Source: Ovis canadensis
Taxonomy: Eukaryota > Chordata > Mammalia > Artiodactyla > Bovidae
Direction: 5' to 3'
Assembly (NCBI RefSeq): GCF_042477335.2
Contig: NC_091727.1
Location: 124,341,501 to 124,405,500, forward strand
DNA length: 64,000 nt
In this document: positions 11,297 through 23,084 of the stretch, piece after piece
Numbering within the stretch: position 1 is the first letter of the stretch
Layout of the letters: every line of letters begins with the position of its first letter
Notes under the pieces: generated by a model
Database searches by the model: none
What the model was told of the DNA's origin: nothing
The model's input: only the letters and a program-made list of their open reading frames with translations
Translations under genes and position numbers: made by a program

Positions 11297-11403
11297 GTTT
11301 GAAAAAAGCATTACGTCAGAGGTTTGATGTTTTTAGTTTCCCCCACCCAGATTTACTTTACTTAAGTTGTGATTACATTCTAAATCATGCTACATTCCTC
11401 CAG

Positions 11404-11673
11404 AGAAGGCAATGGCACCCCACTCCAGTACCCTTACCTGGAAGATCCCATGGATGGAAGAGCCTGGTAGGCTGCAGTCCATGGGGTGCGAAGAGTCGGA
11501 TACGGCTGAGCGACTTCACTTTCCCTTTTCACTTTCATGCATTAGAGAAGGAAGTAGCAACCCACTCCAGTGTTCTTCCCTGGAAATCCCAGCGATGGGG
11601 GATACTGGTGGGCTGCTGTCTCTGGGGTCGCGCAGAGTTGGACATGACTGAAGCAACTTAGCAGCAGCAGCAT
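11404..11673 (+). mobile_element. BOV-A2 SINE
   Basis: A dimeric BOV-A2: agaaggcaatggcaccccactccag opens the first unit, a second unit starts with gagaaggaagtagcaacccactcc, and the tail is the usual agcagcagcag. It is inserted in the LTR. The two reading frames across it are SINE artefacts. Confidence 0.88.
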
Positions 11674-11756
11674 GCTGAAATCCTCAGTTTATTTCTTATC
11701 TTTCTAAATCCTGTTTGCCCTTAGCATCTTAAGATCATTATCTCCTAAAAAGGCTT

Positions 11757-11986
11757 CTAGCTATTCTTATGTGAAGTCTCTCAGTCCTGTCTGACTCTTT
11801 GTGACTCCATGGACTGTAGTCTATCAGGCTCCTCCGTCCATGAGATTTTCCAGGCAAGAGTGCTGAAGTGGATTGCCATTTCCTTCTCCAGGGGACCTTC
11901 CTGACCCAGGAATCGAACCCAGGTCTCCCGCATTGCAGACAGACTCTTTTACCATCTGAGCCAACAGGGAAGCCTAGCTATTCTTA
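11757..11986 (-). mobile_element. Bov-tA SINE with 13-base target-site duplication
   Basis: Antisense Bov-tA flanked by an exact duplication CTAGCTATTCTTA at 11757-11769 and 11974-11986. It is inserted in the LTR. Confidence 0.92.
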
Positions 11987-12712
11987 ATTAATCTTAAACC
12001 TTAAACTCAGCAAAATTCTTTTGCCATAAACATTCCCCACACAAACAGGTCTCAGATAATAATCCTTCCCATGACCTCAAGCTGCAGCCTACGTGCTCAT
12101 CCTGGGACATTCTTTGTAAAGATCCTTGAACAAATGTCAATGATTATTTTATAGATTATTTTCTGGGCACAACTGGAGAAGGCTCTGTGCTTTCTCATGC
12201 TTCTCTCAAGCACCTTAACATTCTTTCCAGCCAACTCAACCAAAGAAAGGAAAGAACAAGTCAGAATCACAAGGCCTAACTCCTTCATCCTGGAACTATG
12301 CCTGCGAGATGAGGAGAGGGGGTTGGGGCCGTGCCTCCATTTTGTCAGTAATGCCTAGTGCGGCTCCCAACATGTTGTCCCCTTCTCCTCCTACCTTCAA
12401 TCATTCCGAGCATCAGGGTCTTTTCAAATGATTCAGTTCTTCATATCAGGTGGCCAAAGTATTGGAGTTTCAGCTTCAGCATCAGTCCTTCCAATGAACA
12501 GTCCGGACTAATTTCCTTTAGGATGAACTGGTTGGATCTCCTTGCAGTCCAAAAGACTCTCAAGAGTCTTCTCCAACACCACAGACCGAAAGGATCAAAT
12601 CTTCGGTGTTCAGCTTTCTTTATAGTCCAACTCTCAAATCCATACATGACTACTGGAAAAGCCATAGCCTTTACTAGGCGGAACTTTGTTCTCAAAGTAA
12701 TGTCTCTGCTTT

Positions 12713-12775
12713 CTATTTGTTTATTTATTTATTTATTTTACCTATCCTCTTTGCATGGCAGGTTGGTGCACTAAG
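12713..12775 (-). mobile_element. Possible L1 3' tail remnant
   Basis: On the minus strand this reads ...aaaataaataaataaataaacaaatag directly against AAAGCAGAGAC (12702-12712). That looks like the A-rich tail of a retrotransposon followed by its target-site duplication. The same 11-mer precedes the 5' end of the L1 at 34874, so this may be that element's detached 3' end. The 35 bases beyond the tail are not recognised. Confidence 0.4.
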
Positions 12776-15700
12776 TGGGGCCGAGAGGAGCTACACCACG
12801 TTTGAGGTCAGGGGTAGAGGCTGAGAGCGCCAGGCTGCGATGGTGCAGGAATGGCCGAGAGGAGCTACCCCGCAACTGGGGTCAGGGGCGGTGGCCGAGA
12901 GAAGCCACCCCGGGCCCAAGGCCAGGGGCGGCGGCCTGGAGGATCAACCCCACGTCCAAGGCCATGGGTGGCAGCCCAGAGGATCAACCCCACGTCTAAG
13001 GAGCAGTGGGCGCAGGAGGGCCTAAGGTAGCCATCCCACGTTGAAAGTCAGGAAGGGCGGCAGTGATGAGTCACCCCTCATCCAAGGTAAGGAGCAGTGA
13101 CTGCACTCTGCTGGAGCATCCATGATGAGATACCCCACGCCAAGGTAAGAGAAACCCAAGTAAGATGGTAGGTGTTGCAAGAGGGCATCAGAAAGCAGAA
13201 ACACTGAAACCATACTCACAGAAAACTAGTCAATCTAATCACACTAGGATCACAGACTTGTCTAACTCAATGAAACTAAGCCATGCCCGTGGAGTAACCC
13301 AAGACAGGCGGGTCATGGTGCAGAAGTCTGGCAGAATGTGGTCCACTGGAGAAGGGAATGGCAAACCACTTCAGCATTTTTGCCTTGAGAACCCCATGAA
13401 CAGTATGAAAAGGCAAAATGATAGGATACTCAAAGAGGAACTCCCCAGGTCATTAGGTGCCCAATATGCTACTGGAGATCAGTGGAGAAATAACTCCGGA
13501 AAGAATGAAGGACTGGAGCCAAAGCAAAAACAATACCCAGCTGTGGATGTGACTGGTGATAGAAGCAAGGTCCAATGCTGTAAAGAGCAATATTGCATAG
13601 GAACCTGGAATGCCAGGTCCATGAATCAAGGCAAATTGAAAGTGGTCAAACAGGAGATGGCGAGAGTGAATGTTGACATTCTAAGAATCAGCAAACTAAA
13701 ATGGACTGGAATGGGTGAATTTAACTCTGATGACCATTATATCTACTACTGTGGGCAGGAATTCCTTAGAAGAAATGAAGTAGCCATCATGGTCAACAAA
13801 AGAGTCCAAAATGCAGTACTTAGATGCAATCTCAATAATGACAGAATGATCTTTGTCCATTTCCAAGGGAAACCATTCAATATCACAGTAATCCAGGTCT
13901 ATGCCTAAACCAGTAACACTGAAGAAGCTGAAGTTGAACGGTTCTATGAAGACCTACAAGACCTTTTAGAACTAACACCCAAAAAAGATGTCCTTTTCAT
14001 TATAGTGGAGTGGAATGCAAAAGTAGGAAGTCAATAAACACCTGGAGTAACAGGCAAATTTGGCCTTGGAATGCGGAATGAAGCAGGGCAAAGACTGATA
14101 CAGTTTTGCCAAGAAAATGCACTGGTCATAGCAAACACCCTCATCCAACAACACAAGTACACATGGACATCACCAGATGGTCAACACCGAAATCAGATTG
14201 ATTATATTCTTTGAAGCCAAAGATGGAGAAGCTCTATACAGTCAACAAAAACAAGGCCAGGCCAGGAGCTGAGTATGGCTCAAATCATGAACTCCTTATT
14301 ACCAGATTCAGAATGAAACTGAAGAAAGTAGGGAAAACCATTAGACCATTCAGGTATGACCTCAATCAAATCCCTTATGATTATAGAGTGGAAATGAGAA
14401 ATAGATTTAAGGGCCTAGATCTGATAGATAGAGAGCCTGATAAACTATGGAATGAGGTTCGTGACATTGTACAAGAGACAGGGATCAAGACAATCCCCAT
14501 GGAAACGAAATGCAAAAAAGCAAAATGGCTGTCTGAGAAGGCCTTACCAATAGCTGTGAAAAGAAGAGAGGAGAAAAACCAAGGAGAAAAGGAAAGATAT
14601 AAGCATCTGAATGCAGAGTTCCAAAGAATAGCAAGAAGATATAAGAAAGCCTTTATCAGCGATGAATGCAAAGAAATAGAGGAAAACAACAGAATGGGAA
14701 AGACTAGAGATTCTTTAAGATGATTACAGATACCAAGGGAACATTTCATGCAAAGATGAGCTCAATAAATACAGAAATATTATGGACCTAACAGAAGCAA
14801 AAGATATTAAGAAGAGGTGGCAAGAATACACAGAAGAACTGTACAAAAAAGATCTTCATGACCTGGATAATCATGATGGTGTGATGACTCATCTAGAGCC
14901 AGACATCCTGGAATGCAAAGTCAAGTGGGTCTTAGAAAGCATTTCCATGAACGAAGCTAGTGGAGGTGATGGAATTCCAGTTGAGCTGTTTCAAATCCTG
15001 AAAGATGATGCTGTGAAAGTGCTGCACTCAATATGCCAATAAATTTGGAAAACTCAGCAGTGGCCACAGGACTGAAAAAGGCCAGTTTTCATTCCAATCC
15101 CAAAGAAAGGTAATGCCAAAGAATGCGCAAACTACCACACAATTGCACTCATCTCACGTGCTAGTAAATTAATGCTCAAAATTCTCCAAGCCAGGTTTCA
15201 GCAATACATGAACTGTGAAATTCCTGATGCTCAAGCTGTTTTAGAAACAGCAGAGGAACCAGAGATGAAATTGCCAACATCCACTGGATCATGGAAAAAG
15301 CAAGAGAGTTCCAGAAAAACATCTATTTCTGCTTTCTTGACTATGCCAAAGCCTTTGACTGTGTGGATCACAAGAAACTGTGGAAAATTCTGAAAGAGAT
15401 GGGAATAACAGATCACCTGACCTGCCTCTTGAGAAATCTATATGAAGGCCAGGAAGCAACAATTAGAACTGGACATGGAACAGCAGACTGGTTCCAAATA
15501 GGAAAAGGACTGCATCAAAGCTGTATATTGTTACCTGCTTATTTAACTTCCATGCAGAGTACATCATGAGAAACGCTGGACTGGAAGAAACACAAGCTGG
15601 AATCAAGATTGCCGGGAGAAATATCAATAACCTCAGATATGTAGATGACACCACCCTTATGGCAGAAAGAGAAGAGGAACTAAAAAGCCTCTTGATGAAA

Positions 15701-16415
15701 GTGAAACAGGAGAGTGAAACAATTGGCTTAAAGCTCAACATTCAGAAAACGAAGACCATGGCATCTGGTCCCATCACTTCATGGGAAATAGATGGGGAAA
15801 CAGTGGAAACAGTGTCAGACTTTATTTTCGGCGCTCCAAAATTACTGCAGATGGTGATTGCAGCCATGAAATCAAAAGACACCTACTCCTTGGAAGAAAA
15901 GTTATGACTAACCTAGATAGCATATTCAAAAGCAGAGACATTACTTTGCCAACAAAGGTCCGTCTAGTCAAGGCTCTGGTTTTTCCAGTAGTCATGTATG
16001 GATGTGAGAGTTGGACTATAAAGAAAGGTGAGCGCCAAAGAATTGATGCTTTTGAATTGTGGTGTTGGAGAAGACTCTTGAGAGTCCCTTGGACTGCAAG
16101 GAGATCCAACCAGTCCATTCTGAAGGAGATCAACCCTGGGATTTCTTTGGAAGGAATGATGCTAAAGCTGAAACTCCAGTACTTTGGCCACCTCATGGGA
16201 AGTCTTGACTCACTGGAAAAGTCTTTGATGCTGGAAGGGATTGGGGGCAGGAGGAGAAGGGGACGACAGAGGATGAGATGGCTGGATGGCATCACTGACT
16301 CGATGGACGTGAATCTGGGTGAACTCTGGGAGTTGGTGATGGACAGGGAGGCCTGGCGTGCTGCGATTCATGGGGTCGCAAAGAATCGTACATGACTGAG
16401 TGACTGAACTGAACT
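12776..16415 (+). mobile_element. BovB LINE, near full length, inactive
   Basis: The order is a GC-rich tandem leader (12776-13110), a coding start at 13165 (MVGVARGHQ), an endonuclease region (GTWNARSMNQGK, LKWTGMGEF), a reverse transcriptase and the 3' ctgaactgaactga end. Intact pieces are 13165-13908, 14211-14723, 14782-15042, 15291-15569, 15566-15907 and 15781-16395. In-frame stops occur at 13906 and near 14035, and there are frameshifts in the RT. The catalytic motif reads YVDD near 15640. The C-terminal part ([34 protein letters not shown]) is well preserved. Confidence 0.92.
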
Positions 16416-16890
16416 GATCATCATAATAATTATATATGTATACATATAATAGGGAATGTCATCCAAAAAATGGGGAAACATGACCATGTATTAAGTTCCT
16501 ACTGAATAATAGGCAATGAACATATACTGACTTATGTGATATTGTACCATAATCTTTTAAGCCAGTATTATTTTATGAACTGAGAAAGAATCAATAGGAT
16601 ATGAGAGGTTAAACAGGATGTGATGATGAAAATGCATCAAATATGTATAGTCCCATCAAGTCTTGGACTTATTATGTCAGGATATCCATAACTTATCAAC
16701 CTATAAAAATGAGGTTTATCCATAATGACAACTTGAAAGACATGTCTTTTCAAATCATCAAATCTGGTACATAAATGTGAAACCACTGTCAAACTGGAAC
16801 GAGCATGAGATATTGTGATCAGAAGGTGTATGCATCCACTACAATCTGTCATCTGCTTTTCCTGGTGAAAAAATAATACAATTCTAAGTA
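16416..16890. other. Unassigned AT-rich sequence
   Basis: About 0.5 kb without a recognised repeat. A small palindromic AT stretch (tatatatgtatacatata) is at 16430-16448. A minus-strand 71-codon frame (16852-16637) has no family I recognise. Confidence 0.4.
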
Positions 16891-17262
16891 TATTTATTTT
16901 TTAAATTTATTTATTTTAATTGGAGGCTAGTTACTTTACAATATTGTAGTAGTTTTTGCCATACATTGACATGAATCAGCCATGATTCATGTGTTCCCCA
17001 TTCTGAACCCCCCTCCCACCTCGCTCTGCATCCCATCCCTCTTCATCATCTCAGTGCACCAGCCCTGAACACCCTGTCTCATGTATTAAACATGGACTGG
17101 TGATCTGTTTAACATATGATAATATTCATGTTTCAATTATATTCTCTCAAATCATCCCACCCTCGCCTTCTCCCACAGAGTCCAAAAGACTGTTCTATAC
17201 ATCTGTGTCTCTTTTGCTGTCTCACCTATAGCGTTATCATTACCGTCTTTCTAAACTCCATA
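16891..17262 (-). mobile_element. L1 LINE 3' end fragment
   Basis: Antisense ruminant L1 3' region: an A/T-rich end at the left, then aacccccctcccacctc, caaatcatcccaccctcgcc, gtccaaaagactgttc and catctgtgtctctttt in the order seen in other L1 tails of this window (31895-32324). Confidence 0.82.
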
Positions 17263-19884
17263 TATACTGTCTGCTTTTGAAAATGCTTTCTAGGTTGATC
17301 ATAACTTTTCTTCCAAAGAGTAAGTGTCTTTAAATTTCATAGCTGCAGTCATGATCTGCAGTGATTTTCAGTTCAGTTCAGTCACTCAGTCGTGTCTGAC
17401 TCTTTGTGACCCCATGAATCGCAGCACGCCAGGCCTCCCTGTCCATCACCATCTCCCAAGTTCACTCAGACTCACGTCCATCTCATCCTCTGTCGTCCCC
17501 TTCTCCTCCTGCCCCCAATCCCTCCCAGCATCAGAGTCTTTCCAATGAGTCAACTCTTTGCATGAGGTGGCCACAGTACTGGAGCTTCAGCTTTAGCATC
17601 ATTCCTTCCAAAGAAATCCCAGGGTTGATCTCCTTCAGAATGGACTGGTTGGATCTCCTTGCAGTCCAAGGGACTCGCAAGAGTCTTCTCAAACATCACA
17701 ATTCAAAAGCATCAATTCTTCGGTGCTCACCTTTCTTTATAGTCCAACTCTCACATCCATACATGACCACAGGAAAAACCATAGCCTTGACTAAGCAGAC
17801 CTTAGTCGGCAAAGTAATGTCTCTGCTTTTGAATATGCTATCTAGGTTGGTCATAACTTTTCTTCCAAGGAGTAAGCCTCTTTTAATCTCATGGCTGCAG
17901 TCACCATCTGCAGTGATTTTGGAGCCCCAAAAAATAAAGTCTGACACTGTTTCCACTGTTTCCCCATCTATTTCCCATGAAGTGACGGGACCGGATGCCA
18001 TGATCTTCATTTTCTGAATGTTGAGCTTTAAGCCAACTTTTTCACTCTCCTCTTTCACTTTCATCAAGAGGCTTTTTAGCTACTCTTCACTTTCTGCCAC
18101 AAGGGTGGTGTCATCTACATATCTGAGGTTATTGATATTTCTCCCGGCAATCTTGATTCCAGCTTGTGTTTCTTCCAGTCCAGCGTTTCTCATGATGTAC
18201 TCTGCATAGAAGTTAAATAAGCAGGGTGACAATATACAGCCTTGACTCAGTCCTTTTCCTATTTGGAACCAGTCTGTTGTTCCATATCCAGTTCTAACTG
18301 TTGAATCCTGACCTGCATACAGATTTCTCAAGGGGCAGGTTAGGTGGTCTGGTATTCCCATCTCTTTCAGAATTTTCCAGTTTCTTATGATCCACACAGT
18401 CAAAGGCTTTGGCATAGTCAATAAAGCAGAAATTGATAAAAATAAAGTCTGCCAGTGTTTCCACTGTTTCTCCATCTATGCCATGAAGTGATGGGGCCAG
18501 ATGCCATGATCTTAGTTTTCTGAATGTTGAGCTTTAAGTCAAAATTTTCACTCCCCTCTTCCACTTTCATCAAGAGGATCTTTAGTTCTTCTTCACTTTC
18601 TGTCATAAGGGTGATGTCATCTGCATATCTGAGGCTACTGACATTTCTCCTGGCAATCTTGATTATAACTTGTGCTTCATCCAGGCCAGCGTTTCTCATT
18701 ATGTACTCTGCATATGAGTTAAATAAGCAGTGTGACAATAAACAGCCTTGACATACTCCTTTCCTTATTAGTTCTAACTGTTTCATCCTGACCTGCATAC
18801 AGATTTCTTAAAAGGGAGGTCAGGTGATCTTGTATTGCCATATCTATAAGAATTTTCCATAGTTTATTGTGATCCACACAGTCAAAGGCTTTGGCATAGT
18901 CAATAAAGCAGAAATAGATATTTTTCTGGGACTCTCTTGTTTTTTCGATAATCCAATGGATGTTGGCAATTTGATCTCTGGTTCCTCTGCCTTTTCCAAA
19001 ACCAGCTTGAACATCTAGAAGTTCACAGTTCATGTACTGTTGAACCCTGGCTTGGAGAATTTTGAGCATTACTTTACTAGCGTGTGAGATCAGTGCAGTT
19101 GTATGGTAGTTTGAGTATTGTTTGGATTGCCTTTCTTTGGGTTTGGAATAAAAACTGACCTTTTCCATTTTTGTTTGTGTATCCCCAAATTATTCTGTGG
19201 CCACTGCTGAGTTTTCCAAATTTGCTGGCATATTGAGTGCAGCACTTTCACAGCATCATCTTTTAGGATTTGAAATAGCTCAACTGGAATTCCATCACCT
19301 CCACTAGCTTTGTTGTAGTGATACTTCCTAAGGCCCACTTGAGTTCACATTCCATGATGTCTAGCTCTAGGTGAGTGATCACACCATCGTGATTACCCAG
19401 GTCATGAAGATCTTTTTTGTACAGTTCTCCAGTGTGTCCTTGCCACTGCTTCTTAATATCTTCTGCTTCTGTTAGGTTCATACCATTTCTGTCCTTTATT
19501 GTGCCCATCTTTGCATGAAATGTTCGCTTTGAATCTCTAATCATCTTGAAGAATCTCTAGTCTTTTCCATTCTATTATTTCCCTCTATTTCTTTGCACTG
19601 ATCACTGGGGGTTACTTTCTTATCTCTCCTTGGTATTCTTTGGAACCCTGCATTCAAATGAGTATATCTTTCCCTGTCTCTTTGCCTTTCACTTCCCTTC
19701 TTTCCACAGCTGTTTGTAAGGCCTGCTCAGACAGCCATTTTGCTTTTTTGCATTTCATTTTCTTGGGCATGGTCTTGATCCCTGTCTCCTGTACAATGTC
19801 ACGAACCTCCATACATAGTTCATCAGGCACTCTGTCTATCAGATCGAGTCCCTTAAATCTATTTCTCACTTCCACTGTATAATC
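17263..19884 (-). mobile_element. BovB LINE interrupted by a younger BovB
   Basis: Antisense BovB sequence at 17263-17367 stops at ctgcagtgatttt and resumes at 18437 with the next BovB phrase (aaaataaagtctgcc), continuing to 19884. Between them sits a separate BovB 3' half (17368-18433). Surviving pieces of the outer copy are 18798-18418 (with intact YADD in SLRYADDITLM), 19168-18719, 19338-19090 and 19544-19263. A non-BovB insert of about 28 bases lies at 19165-19195. The element is cut at 19890 by an LTR and resumes at 20747-21115. Confidence 0.82.
17368..18433 (-). mobile_element. BovB LINE 3' half, nested in an older BovB
   Basis: It starts with the 3' repeat cagttcagttcagtcactcag and runs antisense into the RT palm region, ending at ataaagcagaaatt (5' truncation). 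The target is the outer BovB near gtgatttt/tgataaaa. Open pieces are 18067-17696 and 18475-18080; the YADD position reads YVDD. Confidence 0.8.
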
Positions 19885-20752
19885 ATAAGATGTCGAGACC
19901 AGCTCAACAAGCAGGGTTTCTAAAAGCACGATACAGTGAGAGAATGAGAAACGAGACACAAGAATTCAGAGAAAAGCCAGGCTCAGAGGACCAACACTGC
20001 TCCAAGGTTAATGTGCTGAAACTGAATCCAAGCCAGCTTTATTTTACTTTCAGCCATGAGTGAGAGAATATGCAGGTAGTTAAACGATAACTCATGTGGC
20101 CTTCAGGGCCAAAGAACAAAATGATCATTCAGTTCAGTTCAGTTCAGTTCAGTCGCTCAGTCGTGTCCCACTCTTTGCGACCCCATGAATCACAGCACAC
20201 CAGGCCTCCCTGTCCATCACCAACACCCGGAGTTCACTCAGACTCACGTCCATTGAGTTAGTGATGCCATCCAGCCATCTCATCCTCTGTCGTTCCCTTC
20301 TCCTCCTGCCCTCAATCCCTTCCAGCATCAAAAACTTTTCCAGTGAGTCAACTCTTCGCATGAGGTGGCCAAAGTACTGGAGTTTCAGCTTTAGCATCAT
20401 TCCTTCCAAAGAAATCCCAGGGCTGATTTCCTTCAGAATGGATTGGTTGGATTGAGTAATTAGGAAACCATAATTAATAAGTAATCAGTAACTAAGACTA
20501 ATATTCTTATCTATAGATTTTCAACCAGATACGTAAATATGTGACTCTGAGATGCCAGTTGAGAAACAGTCTGGTGTCGGTTTTCTGACCTGAGGATTAC
20601 ATCTTGTTTTCAAGATTATGAACTGTTCCCTCTGGACTTATTCCGAGAGTCTCATGCCTTATAGCATCCAGTTTATCAATAATTATAAATTTCTTTTGCG
20701 GACCTTGTTGGGGCCTGCTTTTCTTTTATTCTTCCTGTCCCCTACAACAAGG
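19885..20752 (-). mobile_element. Solo LTR inside BovB with imperfect 6-base duplication
   Basis: The LTR spans 19891-20746 (plus-strand TGTCGAGACC ... GTCCCCTACA). The flanks ATAAGA (19885-19890) and ACAAGG (20747-20752) are both one change from ATAAGG, which is what other BovB copies have here, so a 6-base target-site duplication is likely. That size fits class II endogenous retroviruses. AATAAA is at 20038-20043 on the minus strand, upstream of a U5-like stretch, which sets the orientation. No internal viral genes remain. A BovB 3' fragment is inserted in it. Confidence 0.72.
20128..20454 (-). mobile_element. BovB LINE 3' fragment nested in the LTR
   Basis: It begins with five copies of cagtt and continues antisense through the C-terminal coding region (frame 20409-20149 minus: [14 protein letters not shown]). 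It is strongly 5' truncated at about 20454. Confidence 0.88.
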
Positions 20753-21115
20753 GATTTGATTTATGTCATATCTGAATGATCTAGTGGTTTTCCCCACTTT
20801 CTTCAATTTAAATCTGAATTGGGCAATAATGAGTTCATGATCTAAGCCACAGTCAGTTCCCAGTCTTGTTTTTGCGACTGTATAGAGCTTCTCCATCTTT
20901 GGCTGCAAAGAAAATAATCAATCTGATTTCAGTATTGACCATCTGGTGATGTCAATGTGTAGAGTCTTCTTTTGTGTTGTTGGAAGAGGGTGTTAGCTAT
21001 GAGCAGTATGTTCTCTTGGGAAAACTCTATTAGCCTTTGCCCTGCTTCATTTTGTACTCCAAGGCCAAATTTGCCTGTTACTCCAGGTGTTTCTTGACTT
21101 CCTACATTTAACTTT
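20747..21115 (-). mobile_element. BovB LINE, 5' continuation of the interrupted copy
   Basis: It resumes at agggatttgattt exactly where 19884 broke off, covers the end of the endonuclease and the linker (frames 20908-20726 and 21132-20929), and ends at cttcctacatttaac where a BOV-A2 begins. Confidence 0.82.
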
Positions 21116-21395
21116 GAGTAATGGCACCCCACTCCAGTACTCTTACCTGGAAAATCCCATGGATGGAGTAGCCTGGTAGGCTGCAGTCCATGGGATCACA
21201 AAGGGTCAGACACAACTGAGCAACTTCACTTTCACTTTTCACTATCATGCATTGGAGAAGGAAATGGCAACCCACTCCAGTGTTCTTGCCTTGAGAATCC
21301 CAGGGACAGAGGAGCCTGGTGGGCTGCCGTCTCTGGGGTCACACAGAGTTGGACATGACTGAAGCGACTTAGCAGTAGCAGCAGCAGCAGTCATG
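21116..21395 (+). mobile_element. BOV-A2 SINE
   Basis: A dimeric BOV-A2 with both units (aatggcaccccactccag; gagaaggaaatggcaacccactcc) and an agcagtagcagcagcagcag microsatellite tail. It marks the left edge of unit A. Confidence 0.9.
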
Positions 21396-21639
21396 CACTA
21401 AACTGTTGGTATTAATTCCTGCTATTAGCTTTGATTCTGCAGTCTATTTGAACCTGCTTCTTGCTCACTGATTTAGTGCATATATTACATTGCACTGGTT
21501 CTCTTATATCTCTACCTCAGTGATAAGCCAACTGTAATTGCCTTCTACCCACTCCATTTACTTTAACTGGCAAAATCCTATAGAATTCAGTTTTACCTAT
21601 GAGTAGAAGACTCATAACTTTGGGCATAAAATCTGGCTT

Positions 21640-21885
21640 GGTGTGCATCTTAAGAAAGTGAATTAATAATTGGCTCATGCCAGATATTGTGCTCAGTGCT
21701 GTGTTAATGAACTTACTTAATTTCACACTACTGAAAAATAGGATATCTATTTTGGGGATTTAATGCTTACTACATTATGGATCAGGTGTTATTATTCAAT
21801 TTAAAGATGATGGCATGGAAGTTCAGATTGGTTATTTTATCCTCCCTGAATTCATACACAGCTAGTAATTTTTAGGGTTAAGATC
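21640..21885 (+). mobile_element. MIR SINE remnant
   Basis: MIR-like order: gccagatattgtgctcagtgctgtg, then gtgttattattcaatttaaagatgatg, then attcatacacagctagtaa. Also present in unit B at about 52340-52540. Confidence 0.6.
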
Positions 21886-22564
21886 TTGTAGCAGTATCTT
21901 GCTAATGGCAGAGCTGATCTCTGATAGAGGAGAAAGACTCTCTTTAGTCACACATTTCATGACCAGCCTAACTGATCCGATTATACCTCCCAAAGCCACT
22001 CAGTAGATAAGGCCATTCTAGTAACTGGTATTCACATAGTGACTGGTTGAAATGCATGTTCTGAACAAAAGTCTATAAAAGAAGCATAAGCAAATCAATG
22101 TCTTTCAGGACTTTGAGATTTCATTTGTGTTTCTAATAGTTTTAGAAAATTCCTTGAGAAATCTGGACATACACTGCATCTGTTTTATGTGATTGGATAG
22201 GGTCTTGCTTGTTGAGTCAGGATTCTAACAAAAGTTTCAGCTATCACAACACATCTGTATTTTTACAGATTTTCATTGAAAGCTATAGAGTCTTTTTGAA
22301 TAATAGTTCAATGATGTTTATAGTGTTTTTACAATGCCAAGAGACAACAAGGACTTTGAAGTTTTCTGATAGTTTTTACCTGCCATTGTCCTAGGAATAT
22401 CAAAATTAAAACAGGAGTGTGATTACTTCTGACAGTAGTCAGTTGGCCGTTTAATTTTCAGTTCTGCTTCCATTATATCAGCCTTAGGTTTTTCGAGTTA
22501 AACAATCTCTCTCTAGGGAGTATTTGCGGGAAGATAGCCATGTTATCTTTTTGATTAACCATGA
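21886..22564. other. Unassigned sequence of unit A
   Basis: AT-rich, no recognised repeat or gene. It matches 52545-53215 in unit B with scattered substitutions and small indels; B lacks the short tcacaacacatctgtattttt stretch seen near 22245-22265. Confidence 0.45.
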
Positions 22565-22579
22565 GGTTAGCAAAAACCT

Positions 22580-22805
22580 GAGGGGAGTCCTATTTCCTCC
22601 TTCAGGGAATCTTCCCAACTCAGGGATTGAACCTTCATCTCCTGCATTGCACGTAGATTCTTTACTGCTGAGACATCAGGGGAATATCTCTGGGAATAAG
22701 AAATGGCAACACGCTCTGGTATTCTTGCTTGGAAAATTCTATGGACAGAGAATCCTGACAGCACAGTCATTGGGGTTGCAATGAGTCAGGCACTAATGAA
22801 CACAC
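22580..22805 (-). mobile_element. Bov-tA-like SINE shared by units A and B
   Basis: A diverged ruminant SINE (gggaatcttcccaactcagggattgaacc ... gagacatcagggg) joined to a second partial unit (aatggcaacacgctctggtattcttgc). The same arrangement is at 53225-53465, so it predates the A/B duplication. Confidence 0.75.
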
Positions 22806-23084
22806 ACAGTAGCAAGAACTATCAAACATCATATTTCCTTAGTAATTCATAATAAATCTATCATATATGTATCCTTTATTAAATATGTTTTCAGTCTGGG
22901 TCTCTAATGCCTTATGGGGAAATAGATACCATTGGCTTACTATCTGTCATTTATGTCAGAATTCCGCTTACTTACATTAACTTCATCTAGGTATAATATG
23001 AAGGCATTCCCCTCCTCGTTCAATTGTTCCAGGATATGAAAGAGTCTGTCTTGATGCGGATCACTTCACACATGATTTTAGAGG

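Larger units (their letters stand above)
11173..12372 (-). mobile_element. Solo LTR of a class II-like endogenous retrovirus
   Basis: On the minus strand it begins TGTTGGGAGCCGC at 12372 and ends GCCAACA near 11173, giving TGTTGG/CCAACA termini. A TATAAAAG box lies at 11289-11296 and AATAAA at 11267-11272, closely spaced as in betaretrovirus-like LTRs with a short R region. No gag, pol or env is present. A BOV-A2 and a Bov-tA have inserted into it. The flanks do not show a clean duplication (ggaagg on the left, tgttgt on the right), so the left boundary is uncertain by about 25 bases. Confidence 0.68.
11002..12712 (-). mobile_element. BovB LINE 3' part, split by an LTR
   Basis: The 3' end (cagttcagttcag...) is at 11002, and the antisense BovB body runs to about 11150. 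It is interrupted by the LTR at 11173-12372, then resumes at about 12373 and ends at 12712 at the BovB phrase gtctctgcttt. The resumed part encodes antisense BovB C-terminal sequence (frame 12695-12441 minus: MRTKFRLVKAMAFPVVMYG). Its 5' continuation is not adjacent; the matching half is probably 34028-34873. Confidence 0.82.

Noticed and set aside
20128..20165. Short direct repeats (cagtt)n at BovB ends as a CRISPR-like or microsatellite locus
   Set aside because: They are the normal 3' terminal repeat of BovB; there are no spacers.
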